In this document: piece after piece, positions 11,601 through 21,180 of the stretch
How positions within the stretch are numbered: the first letter of the stretch is position 1
How the letters are laid out: the number at the start of each line of letters is the position of its first letter
Source: Dastarcus helophoroides
Taxonomy: Eukaryota > Arthropoda > Insecta > Coleoptera > Bothrideridae
DNA length: 64,000 bases
Assembly (NCBI GenBank): GCA_028583605.1
Contig: CM053328.1
Span: 31,355,578 to 31,419,577, forward strand
Direction of reading: 5' to 3'
Translations under genes and position numbers: made by a program
The notes under the pieces: generated by a model
Databases searched by the model: none
Told to the model about the DNA's origin: nothing
Seen by the model: the letters and a program-made list of their open reading frames with translations, nothing else

Positions 11601-12158
11601 AAACTTGTGTTTCGACAAAAAACTTTTGTCTTGTAAGTTATCATTAGCATTTAAAAATATGCTTAAAAATATACATTACTATAAATCAGGCATATATTAA
11701 TATATTTTCATGAAATTATCAAGATTTTCCTTGAGTACTGGGCAACATCAAGTTATCCTTCGTTGTTGACGATATTGCCATCCATTATTTTAGAAGAGGG
11801 AAAATCCTCGGGGTAAATCTAAGACATTTATTTAAGCTCTAATTTACAATGGCTTATGGCGGGATGGTTTTGAATATCAAGTAGACAATAAATTTGCTGC
11901 CAAAATTAACTAAATCAACTGCGCGATTCGCAAATAACGGCATTAAATCAGTTTTATCTAACGCCCTCGATTCCGAGATTGTTTGGTCGAACTCGACTGT
12001 GAGAGTTCATTTACATTCTCTCTGCAAATATTTGGATTGAATCTTAGACTTAGGTACAAATGGCACTGAATATTTAAACTAGCAAACTGCTTTAAGATAT
12101 CACAAACATTATGAATTTTGTTTAGATGCTGATATGTCATCTGTATGACAATATATAG
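11601..12158. other. Unannotated gap between LINE and copia element
   Basis: AT-rich sequence with no coding signal, RNA gene or terminal repeat that I recognise. Confidence 0.4.
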
Positions 12159-12429
12159 TGTATTGTGACAATAGATACATTATTGGTGCATTAGTTGAAT
12201 TATTAGTTCATTTTAAAATTATTTTCATTTATATCGTATTGGAAAGTCATTACTGTCAATCTGAATAAAGCATATAAAGAATTGAGAGTCTCTTTTAACA
12301 ACATTCTGGCTACGCCCTTGTGCGTAGTCAAAATTTCTATTGCCAGATACTTTCTATATTTGATTGTAAAGGTAGTTCATGTTCCTTTAATAGTATCTTA
12401 TATTCAGTGTAAAAATTGAGGTTAACGAA

Positions 12430-13018
12430 ATGGCGGGAACCTTGGAAGAAAAAATACGAGTTCCACTGTTTGACGGAAATGGGTTTAACTAACTGGAAAT
12501 TCCGTATGGAAACTCTGTTATAGGAGCTTGACCTGATAAGTTTAACTAATAAGTCCTACTTGGAAAAGGTAAAATTCGAAATGGTGAATCGGTTAAAGTG
12601 AAAGCACAGAAGGAAAGAATACTGGAAGATTCTGCGAAGAAAGATAAGAAATGTAAATCTCAAATTGTACAAAGGATCGCCGACAGCCATTTAGAATATG
12701 TTAAAAATGCAAGAACAGCTTTTGAGATGTGGGGGACGTTATGTAAAACATTTCAAAGAAGTGGTATCGCAAGTCAATTACTGCTTCGAAAATCCCTGCT
12801 TACCATGAAATTCAATCCAACAAAGCAAACAATGGAAGCTCACTTTCTAAAATTTGATAAAATTGTCAGAGAACTAAGGTCTACAGGTGCCACAGTTGGA
12901 AGAAAATGATGTCGTCTAGTCATTTATTATTAACAATGTCATCAGAATATGACACAGTAGTGACAGCTCTGGAAACGCTATCTGCTGAATTTCTGATTTT
13001 ATCATTTGTGAAAAATCG
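12430..13018 (+). pseudogene. Copia gag (UBN2-type) remnant
   Basis: It starts at ATG 12430 with MAGTLEEKIRVPLFDGNGF, the usual copia Gag opening in which the protein is tested as NWKFRMETLL just after. A one-base shift near 12490 separates these two pieces. The best open part (12598-12909) includes SQIVQRIADSHLEYVKNA, the aromatic TAFEMWGTL helix and FNPTKQTMEAHFLKFDKIV, all typical of copia Gag. Gag forms the virus-like particle of the retrotransposon. Stops at about 12907 and 13018 end it. Confidence 0.75.
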
Positions 13019-13034
13019 CTAGCTAGAGGAAGAA

Positions 13035-13619
13035 ATGAAACGACAAGGTGCAAGACCGAAAACACGAAATGACGGCACGGTTTTTGGAGCTTATTCAGGA
13101 AAGAATTCTAACAAAGAAAAGTTTCGTTTTAAATGTTACAACTGCGGGTTGATTGGTCCTAAGAAGTCAGAATGCAGGAAAACGATTCAGAAGAAAGCTG
13201 AAGTTAAAAACCTGAAGCTGATGCAAAAATCTTGTGTGCTGAAGAACATTTTGCATTCCCTGCTATACACAAATTGGAATACAGATGAAGACTTATCGTG
13301 GCATTTGGACTCGGGTGCAACAGAACATTTGGTGCGTACAGACAAGTATTTGAAGAACACTCGACCCCTCGAGCGGCCAATAAAAATTAGAAGTGCCAAG
13401 TCTGGGCAGTATTTGGTAACAAGACAAGAGGGGGACGTCTACGTGAAGACTATAGTTGGAAGTTCTGAATTTAAAATAGTAATCAAAGATGTTCTTTTAG
13501 TTCCAGGACTTCAACTGAACTTGTTATCTGTTCGAAAACTCGAAACGAGTGGTTTTAAAATTCTATTTGAAGATAGACAAGGGAAGATCATGATCAGAAG
13601 GTTGTTACTGTTGCGGTAA
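13035..13619 (+). pseudogene. Copia zinc knuckle and aspartic protease
   Basis: The 194-codon frame begins with a basic segment, then the nucleocapsid knuckle CYNCGLIGPKKSEC (about 13135-13175). The usual His of CX2CX4HX4C is replaced by Pro, so zinc binding is probably lost. The protease core WHLDSGATEHLV has its catalytic Asp at 13308-13310, and the later VLLVPGLQLNLLSVRKL stretch is the conserved flap-side region. Length and order fit the N-terminal third of a copia polyprotein. The frame ends at a TAA near 13617; the sequence continues in another frame toward integrase. Confidence 0.8.
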
Positions 13620-13689
13620 GAAGACAGAAACTTTATGAATTGCTGTTGACTAGTTATGAGGACGCCTTTGCTCTTAGAGATTCAGATAT

Positions 13690-14640
13690 GAAAAATGAAA
13701 TGTGACATAGAAGATTGGGTCACATCAGTTATGGAAATTTGAAGAATTTGACAAAAATTGCTGATGGAATTAAATTAAATAGTGAAGATAAACCTGAAGA
13801 AGTATGTGAAATTTGTATCAAGGAAAGCAAACATGTCAACCGCATAACAATGAACGTATAAAGGTAAATAGACCTCTGCAATTAGTGCACAGCGACTTTT
13901 TGGGTCCAATTACTCCTGTAATCATATAATGCAAAAGAGGTATGTTTTAGAATTTATCGATGACTATACACATTTTTCAGTGGTTTACATATTGAAATCA
14001 AAGTCGGAAGTGTTCCACTACTTTAAGGCATATGAATCAATGGCTACGGCCCATTTTAATATAAAAATCAGCAGATTTAGATGTGATAATGGAAGGGAGT
14101 ACTTATCAAGTGAGATAAAGAACCTATTTTAAACAGCAAGGAATACAGATGGAACCCACCATTCGCTATACTCCACAACATAATGGGGTTAGCAGAACGA
14201 ATGAATCGCACTATAATAGAAAAAGCTCGCTGCATGTTACTCGAAGCAAAACTTGAAAAGAGTTTGTGGTCGGAATCAGTTATGGTAGCTGTTTACCTAA
14301 TAAATCGAAGTCCAACCAGAGCAATAGAAGGAAAAAACTCCTGCAGAAAGATGGTACGGTACAAAACCAAATCTTGAAGAAACTAAGGAATTTTCGGGTG
14401 CATTGCATATCTACACACTCCTACTGAAATTGTGGGAGGGAAATTTGAATCAAGAACAAAAAAATGTATTTTTGTCGGGTATTGTCCGAATGGTTATCGA
14501 TTGTGGTGTCCGACAGAGCAAAAAATTATCTATGGAAGTGACGTAGTATTTGATGAATTTAAAACTATTTCTGATTTTGTAAGAAATAGAACTGTTCATA
14601 AAACTCCAGCTAAGTAAATTAGTGTATCCGACAGAGAAGC
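13690..14640 (+). pseudogene. Copia integrase remnant
   Basis: A GAG-pre-integrase segment with HRRLGHISYGNLKNL and a CEICIKES pair (about 13708-13830) holds the HHCC zinc site. The core follows in pieces. LVHSDFLGP supplies the first catalytic Asp, FRCDNGREYLS (about 14070-14107) the second, and the AERMNRTIIEKARCMLLEA region (about 14187-14247) the Glu. The C-terminal part has KCIFVGYCPNGYRLW and SDVVFDE. Stops near 13703 and 14130 and frame shifts between 13860-13930 and 14385-14430 break the protein. Confidence 0.8.
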
Positions 14641-15530
14641 TGTTGAAGAAAGTGAATCAGAAACGGAGACAAATGAGGAAACCAAAATTGGAAATGATGG
14701 AAGAGATGACACAGTGGAAACTGATGAGAAAAATTCGGAAAAGTATACGAAAAAGTAATCGAGCAAGAAGAACACCTGCATATCTAGATGAATATACGAC
14801 ATTGGCTCTAAGTGCTGAAGCTTTTGTGGAAGATGTTCCAGAAAATTTCCAAGATATTAACAAAAGAGAGGACAAGAGTTATTGGTATGAAGCTGTGAAA
14901 GAAGAAATGAGATCTTTATAAAACAATAATAGTTGGACCCTTGTGGAAGACATCCTGGAAGAAAAACAATTGAAAATAAGTGGATCTTCAAAATAAAAAG
15001 AGATGAAGACGGAAACAGATAGATACAAAGCAAGGCTAGCTGTGAAAAGGTTGTTCGCAAAGGAAAGGTTTTGACTACAACGAGGCTTATGCTCCTGTTG
15101 CTAGCTTAACAACTCTACGAGTATTACTTGCTGTAATTGACAAAAACAAAATAGAATCTGTTCAACTAGATGTGAAGAATGAATTTCTTCATGGGAAAGT
15201 CGAAGAAGAAATATACATGAAGCAAGTTGAAGGATTCGAGAAGAATCCGAACTGTGTTTGTAAATTAAACAAATCTCTCTATGGTTTAAAACGAGCCCCT
15301 CGTGCTTGGAATGGCCGATTTGATGACTTTGTAAGAAAAATTGGCTTCAAACGTTCCGAATTCGACATGTGTTTATACATGAAATTAACTGCAAATTTGA
15401 AACTTTATCTGTTACTTTATGTAGATGGCATCATTCTTGCTGGGAATAATAATAACGAGTTGAGTGAAGCTAAAGTAAAGTTGAAGACCGAATTTAAATG
15501 ACCGGAAAGGAAACCTTCGATTATTGCTGG
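14640..15530 (+). pseudogene. Copia reverse transcriptase remnant
   Basis: An acidic linker (about 14640-14760) leads to SYWYEAVKEEMRSL, the opening of copia RT, at about 14878-14919. After frame changes the frame at 15172-15501 reads LDVKNEFLHGKVEEEIYM (catalytic Asp kept), SLYGLKRAPRAWNGRFDDF and the box LLLYVDGIILAG. The second catalytic Asp of the YVDD box is Gly (codon at 15427-15429), which by itself should abolish polymerase activity. Further stops at about 14919 and 15501. Confidence 0.85.
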
Positions 15531-15599
15531 GCATCAAAATTCAATCTACTCAAAATGGTTTATTTCTGAATCAAAAAAATTATGTAGAGAGCTTATTGA

Positions 15600-16260
15600 G
15601 ATGATTCCGAATGTCGAACTGCAACTCAAATAAAACTCCTTTGGAAGTTGGATATATGAATTCCGAAAAACAAGAAACTACCGCAACCGATAAACCCTAC
15701 AGAGAACTAATTGGTTGTTTAATGTATCTGACGTTAAACACAAGACCACATATCAGCGCAGCTGTAAATTATTACAGTAGGTTCCAGAATGAACCAACAG
15801 AAACTCATTGGAATGGTCTGAAAAGGATCCTTCGTTACTTACGAGGAACGGAAAACTTTGGACCATTGTATAATGCTACGCAGTCTCGCAGTCTGACGAA
15901 ATTCTAATTGGATATGCTGACTCCGATTGGGCTAGTGATTCGACAAGAAAGTCAGCAACTGGATTTCTATTTAAACTTTATGGCGCAATTGTAACTTGGA
16001 CAAGCAAACTACAGTTGCACTACCATCAACTGAGGCTGAATATGTTGCACTGGCTTCAGCAGCCACAGAATTTATTTGGCTAAGAGGACTTTTAACGGAC
16101 TTTGATATTGGGCTAGAAAAGGCGACTATATACGAAGACAACCAGTCGTGTATTCACATATTGCACAGACGAGAACACCAAAGACTGAAACATGTTGATG
16201 TGAAGTATAACTACAACTCTCAAATCAAATAAACGTGCAATACATTTGGACTAAGGTTCT
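15600..16260 (+). pseudogene. Copia RT tail and RNase H remnant
   Basis: CNSNKTPLEVGYM and YRELIGCLMYLTLNTRPHIS (about 15620-15770) mark the connection after the RT. Then, across one frame change near 15905, comes the RNase H core: an ADSDWASDS-type first motif (15915-15940), LPSTEAEYVALASAA (about 16020-16070), IYEDNQSC (about 16130-16150) and RLKHVDVKYN at the end. The spacing is that of copia RNase H. The final codons run into the polypurine tract about 70 bases downstream. Confidence 0.8.
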
Positions 16261-16333
16261 AACTAAAGGACTTAAAGCGACACAGTTTGAAAAACTTGGT
16301 ATGTTATTGGGAGTAGTAAAAATATTGAATTGA

Positions 16334-16346
16334 GGGGGGGGGGGGG
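16334..16346 (+). promoter_or_regulatory. Polypurine tract
   Basis: A run of 13 G follows TTGA directly in front of the LTR start TGTTG. This is the expected position and composition of the plus-strand primer of an LTR retrotransposon. Confidence 0.7.
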
Positions 16347-16491
16347 TGTTGTGAAATGCCAAATCAATATTTTAATTGTTGCTTTCTTTAGGTTGGCATT
16401 GAAGGTTGTTTATGTTCTATGTTTGCTAAATGTCAATGTTAGTTAAGAATTAATAAAAAGTTAGTCATACAGTAAGAAGTTTCTCTAGGCA
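16347..16491 (+). repeat. Copia 3' LTR
   Basis: Starts TGTTG immediately after the G-run and probably ends in tctctaggca. It contains an AATAAA at about 16452, a possible polyadenylation signal. The right end is inferred from the CA dinucleotide and from the length of the candidate 5' LTR. Confidence 0.55.
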
Positions 16492-16956
16492 ATATATTAA
16501 AAGAATCCAGGCATCCTTCCTAAAAACTATTCCACTAATCAAATTTACCAACTTTTTTTAATAAAAATAAAAATTCTTAGGAATTCCTAGTCGAGAATTA
16601 TAGAGCTCCGAAAAAATAATAATTAATCGAGAAATCAGAATTCCTGTTTCTTACGGTAGTTTTTAAAAAGAACTAAAGAAAAATTCTGCACTGGTCTGAA
16701 AGTGGATGGAGTGTCGATGTATTTCGTGCACAATCTCATAGAGACCTTTGACGCTGAATTTCATAATTTTGTTGTAGATAATAGGCATTTTCAAGAAAAT
16801 ATGGACATAACTCTAATAATACGGTTACCCTTTGCAAAAGGACTATACCAAAAATAAAACTTACAACCTACTGGGGAAACCAGGCGATAGAACCGATTGA
16901 AAATTCAGAGAAGAAACTGTGACTCAGGTTGAAGCAGTAATGGAAAATGAATATCC
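16492..16956. other. Unannotated gap
   Basis: No coding signal or repeat recognised between the copia element and the first PIF-like MITE. Confidence 0.4.
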
Positions 16957-16959
16957 TTA

Positions 16960-17760
16960 GGCTAAAGACACACGAAGCGGTTTTCGCCGAGTCGGCTGCC
17001 GACTCGGCATTTGATTCCATGGGATTTTATGGTAGTGAACACACGCAGCGTCACGCCGAGGCCGTGTCGAGCGTACCCTCGTCCGGACGAGGCGCAGCTA
17101 GCGTTTTTATGACTTCAAGCGTACCATCGTCTATACCTGCTTTACGGTGGTGTTCACACGACAAGCGGTTTTTAAGCTGTGAATATCAAGCATAGTTGTC
17201 AAATATTGCTTATGTGCAATTTTTGTGATTTTTTCACACGAGAAATAAATATTCCTTGTGCTTCTTAGTAACTGCATAAATTTAGATAACGAATAGTCAC
17301 TTTGCAGGGAAGAGGCTCAATTAAAAAAAAAACAATAGAATAACTAAATGTGTGGGGTTATTACAAGTTGGAAAACGTCTCATGACTGTATTTTGCTTAA
17401 ATATGTCCCCTTTTATCAAACACATTAATTCATTAAATGAATTTTAAGACATACGTAAATAATTAAAAAATTTTGCGACATCGCTTTGAATTGTCCTCAT
17501 AAATAGAACATAAAATTGACTTTTTTTGCGTTTCTGAACAATTGGATATTTCCGCATACGAAGTTTCTTTTTTTTATTATTTAAACGACAATATCGTAAA
17601 TTGGTTTAAAATTATTAATTCATCGTCAGAATCCATTGCTTCAGGAAAAACTGGCAACATCTTAACTTACACCGCGCGCGTTGGCAGCTTTCAAGACGAG
17701 TCGTGTGTTTGCTCCAAATTGGTGCCGACTCGGCGAAAACCGCTTCGTGTGTCTTTACCC
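16960..17760 (+). mobile_element. PIF/Harbinger-like MITE, copy 1
   Basis: The element starts GGCTAAAGACACACGAAG and ends with the complement, CTTCGTGTGTCTTTACCC. It is flanked on both sides by TTA (16957-16959 and 17761-17763). A 3-bp TTA target duplication and a GG...CC terminus fit PIF/Harbinger. The inverted repeats run at least 35 bp through a GCCGAGTCGGC palindrome. At the left end this palindrome is followed by its complement-like partner. About 800 bp long with no transposase, so non-autonomous. The open frames inside (16947-17195, 17542-17886) carry no domain. Confidence 0.75.
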
Positions 17761-17906
17761 TTACAGTGTACTCTCTGTTTAAAAATTGTTGCCCAATGGT
17801 TATCCAGAAAATTCCAGTTTTGTAACTGGTTTTGCAATGCAAATGAGAATCTTTTACGAAAAGTTATCTTCTTTAACGAAGTATGATGTTGATTATCAGT
17901 GCTTTA

Positions 17907-18698
17907 GGCTAAAGACACACGAAGCGGTTTTCGCCGAGTCGGCATTTGATTCCATCTGATTGTATGGTAGTGAACACACGCAGCGTCACGCCGAGGCTGT
18001 GTCGAGCGTACCCTCGTCTGGACGAGGCGCAGCTAGCGTTTTTACGACTTCAAGCGTACCATCGTCTATACCTGCTTTACGGTGGTGTTCACACGACAAG
18101 CGGTTTTTAAGCTGTGAATATCAAGCGTAGTTGTCAAATATTGCTTATGTGCAATTTTTGTGATTTTTTCACACGAGAAATAAATATTCCTTGTGCTTCT
18201 TAGCAACTGCATAAATTCAGATAACGAATAGTCACTTTGCAGGAAAGAGGCTCATTAAAAAAAAAGCAATAAAATAGCTAAATGTGTGGAGTTATTACAA
18301 GTTGGAAAACGTCTCATGACTGTATCTTGCTTAGATATGTCCCCTTTTATCAAACACATTAATTCATTAAATGAATTTTAAGATATACGTAAATAATTTA
18401 AAAATTTTGCGACATCGCTTTGAATTGTCCTCATAAATAGAGTATAAAATTGACCTTTTTCTTTGCGTTTCTGAACAACTGGATATTTCCACATACGAAG
18501 TTTTTTTTTATTATTTAATCGACAATACAGTAAATTGGTTTAAAATTATTAATTTATCGTCAGAATCCATTGCTTCAGGAAAAACTGGCAACATCTTCAC
18601 TTACACCGCGCACGTTGGCAGACGAGTCGTGTGTTTGTTCCAAATTGGTGCCGACTCGGCCGCCGACTCGGCGAAAACCGCTTCGTGTGTCTTTACCC
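17907..18698 (+). mobile_element. PIF/Harbinger-like MITE, copy 2
   Basis: Same orientation and nearly the same sequence as copy 1 from end to end, about 792 bp. Flanked by TTA at 17904-17906 and 18699-18701. The left palindrome is shorter than in copy 1, and the right end has an extra GCCGACTCGGC. Copies 1 and 2 are separated by only about 140 bp of unrelated sequence. Confidence 0.75.
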
Positions 18699-18705
18699 TT
18701 AACGT

Positions 18706-18862
18706 AAAGTCATAAAAACGCTAGCTGCGCCTCGTCCGGACGAGGGTACGCTCGACACAGCCTCGGCGTGACGCTGCGTGTGTTCACTACCATAAAATCT
18801 CATGGAATCAAATGCCGAGTCGGCAGCCGACTCGGCGAAAACCGCTTCGTGTGTCTTTAGCC
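18706..18862 (-). mobile_element. PIF/Harbinger-like MITE, copy 3, left end only, inverted
   Basis: The complement of the first 157 or so bases of copies 1 and 2, ending in GTCTTTAGCC and followed by TTA (18863-18865). It lies only about 7 bp beyond the end of copy 2. The outer edges of 17907-18862 are therefore the same terminal sequence in opposite orientation. Confidence 0.75.
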
Positions 18863-18865
18863 TTA

Positions 18866-19315
18866 GACTCACAGATTTGATGAATGCACAAAATAAGTCT
18901 GGAGCCCTGAAAACGTGTGTCGGTTGCCTTGCGAGAATGGCGGACTTACACTTCGAAGTCTCATAAGACCATTTTTTTTAATGATAATATAAAATGTAAA
19001 TGACATTTTTAATCCTCAGAGTGGAGTTTCTCAATATTCATAGTTATTAAACTCTATTAACGATAAATACGAGAGATGTTAAAAATTGTTTGGTCGTTGT
19101 TAAGCTAATATGCTCTATGGATCACAGACTGCTACACTCCTACGAATATTACTAATCCGAATTCTCATCCAAAACTTCAATTACAGGTGTGTTCAGCAAA
19201 TCGTCCATAAGCGTAAATTATCTCGATTGTAAATACATATGTGTGAATTTCTGTGGCTTCCAAGAGATTAAGTTTTTTAGTATTATTGCAAAATATGTAA
19301 TACTTTTACCGTTTT
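18866..19315. other. Unannotated gap
   Basis: No gene or repeat recognised. A 61-codon frame at 19189-19374 has no recognisable domain and runs into the LINE. Confidence 0.4.
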
Positions 19316-20532
19316 TTAAGTTTAATCCATTCGCAAAGGGTAACCCCATTCTGCTTTCAAAGCACTGCGAGTAGGATTCGGAAACAAGGGTAGATGGCGA
19401 TGAACTGCCTTCTTAAACAAGGATAGGTTGCAATTTTTCGGGAAAATTCCTTTCGGTAACAAGTTCCATAATTTGAAAGTTCTATAGAAAAAAGAGTCTC
19501 CGTAGACAGAAGAGACAGAAGTCCTCACTGTGTCAAGCTGGACCGCACAGGAATTTGCTTTCTCCGACTGTCTAGTATGCCTCAAGAATCTTGCCCTTGG
19601 GAGGATCAATCCTATTAGTTCCTGCGAGCATCTTCCATGATAGTACTTGTAGAAAAGAGACAAGTCACCAACCATATGCCTGTGCTCTAGTGTTTCGAGA
19701 AAATCGGTCAGACTCTCGTCATCAATTAGGCGAATCGCTCTGCTTTGAATTGAATCCAAGAGAGCTAAAGTGTGTTTTGGGGCTGAACTCCAAACATGAA
19801 AACAGTATTGGCTAGTGTTGGCCTAACTTAAGCTTTGTCTAGTGTTAATAGTTGATGAGATGTGAAATACTTTTTAGCTCTAAAAAGAAAGCCTAGCTTC
19901 TGAGAGGCGAATTTGGCAATGACGTGCACATGATCCTCCCAAGAGAAGTTAGTGCTCGCATTCACTCCTAAGATAGATAGATTAGATCCCATCAGAAGGA
20001 TACTACCGTCCATTAGTATGATCTTTTCTAAGAGAAAACCGCGGCCTGAGTTCTTGAAGCGTTGAAGTCGACCAAACTGTTTTTACCCCATTCCAGAATA
20101 ATCTCGAGATCCCGATTAATCGTCTGTATCTGCTGTTCCCCTAGTCGATATGAAGCAGCGCTAGATAATGGTTTGTCAGAGAAAAAAGATGACACGAAGT
20201 TACTATCATCTGCGTAGCTGTATATAGGATTGGAAGTTGAAGCTAATAGATCGTTTATGTGTAACAAAAATAGAGTAGGAGACTGAACAGACCCCTAAGG
20301 CACCCCTGCGTTAATCGCAAATGTCTCGGATGATATGCCATCGACGACGACCTGAAGAGATCTGTCAGCGAGAAAATTGGATATCAAATGACAGAGTCCA
20401 GGAGGAAGACCATAAGATGTTAATTTGGCGAGAAGAGATCGATGCCAGACTCTGTCGAAAGCCTTTGAGATATCCAATGCCACAATCCTAGCCTCACCAT
20501 GTTTTTCATAGCTGAGGTACAGATATGAGTAA
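19316..20532 (-). pseudogene. Jockey/CR1-like LINE fragment A: RT to C-terminus
   Basis: Minus-strand RT from ALDISKAFDRVWHRSLLAKL (first catalytic Asp) through AINAGVPQGSVLSPTLF to SYADDSNFV (YADD box, about 20205-20215). Then come LVDFNASRTQ, LGVNASTNFSWEDHV, YCCHVWSSAP and the long C-terminal region with DSFFYRTFKLWN, ending in TAA at 19322-19324. The endonuclease and front of the RT are missing. Three or four frame shifts (near 20290, 20030, 19830 and 19765) break it. It is co-terminal at both ends with fragment B (36866-38299). Clade is inferred from motif wording; CR1, Jockey and relatives are not separable by eye. Confidence 0.85.
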
Positions 20533-21180
20533 CACCGTGTTCGAGCTTGTAAGTTTATGTTGGGCTTCTAATAGATGCTTTGCAAAACTTGATTTTTCTG
20601 TTGTCTGTATCGTTAATAGAGATTAATTGTTATGAATAAAATGTAAAATAAATAAATACTACTACATTTTTTTGTTTCACTTTTTATTAATAAAATAATC
20701 GGGAACAAATGGCACTGAAATTCTTCAACGAATTATTGACCAATTATGATGATTAGGGATGAATATTTTAAACAAGATTTGGGCAAATCTGTTTAAATTA
20801 TCATTTACACTGCACGCCAGACACAATAAATTTCTTAAGGGGATTATTATCTTGAGTGACTAATCAGGAGAAATACTGCTACTATTCTTGAGGCTCCACC
20901 TAAAAATTAAAAAATTCTCAAACTAGTGAATAATTTGGAAGATTTACAACAAAAACATTGGAGAAGATTGATGGAAAATGGAAAATAATAATTCAATTGT
21001 GCTGGAAAATGTTTTAAGAAGTATGACCGTTAGGTGATAAATAAATAATAATAAATAATAAATTTTTCACTCAACGGTATCACTTAAAAGGTATTAAAAT
21101 GCACTAAACAATATGGTCAATGCTTTCAACAATTTCGTCACCTTTTATAATCCCAATGCACATATCAAAAGATTTGAATA
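20533..21180. other. Unannotated AT-rich gap
   Basis: Only short tetranucleotide-like ATAAATAA runs near 21040-21060 were seen. Confidence 0.4.

Larger units (their letters stand above)
12159..16491 (+). mobile_element. Degenerate Ty1/copia LTR retrotransposon
   Basis: Gag, zinc knuckle, protease, integrase, RT and RNase H remnants follow in copia order on the plus strand. They end in a polypurine tract (G-run 16334-16346) and a TGTTG-type LTR start at 16347. Many frameshifts, stops and altered catalytic residues make it inactive. The 3' LTR probably ends in CA at 16490-16491. The 5' LTR is not secure: 12159-12300 (TG...CA, about 142 bp) is similar in length and ends in a similar tctct...ca, but its sequence aligns poorly to the 3' LTR. 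A five-base atata follows the 3' LTR and also lies one base upstream of 12159. Confidence 0.85.

Noticed and set aside
10983..11700. Plus-strand frames of 87 and 125 codons
   Set aside because: Opposite strand to the LINE RT and linker; no recognisable domain.
16947..17886. Open frames of 82, 114 and 75 codons in the MITE
   Set aside because: They cover inverted-repeat DNA of a non-autonomous element and are not conserved as frames between copies 1 and 2.
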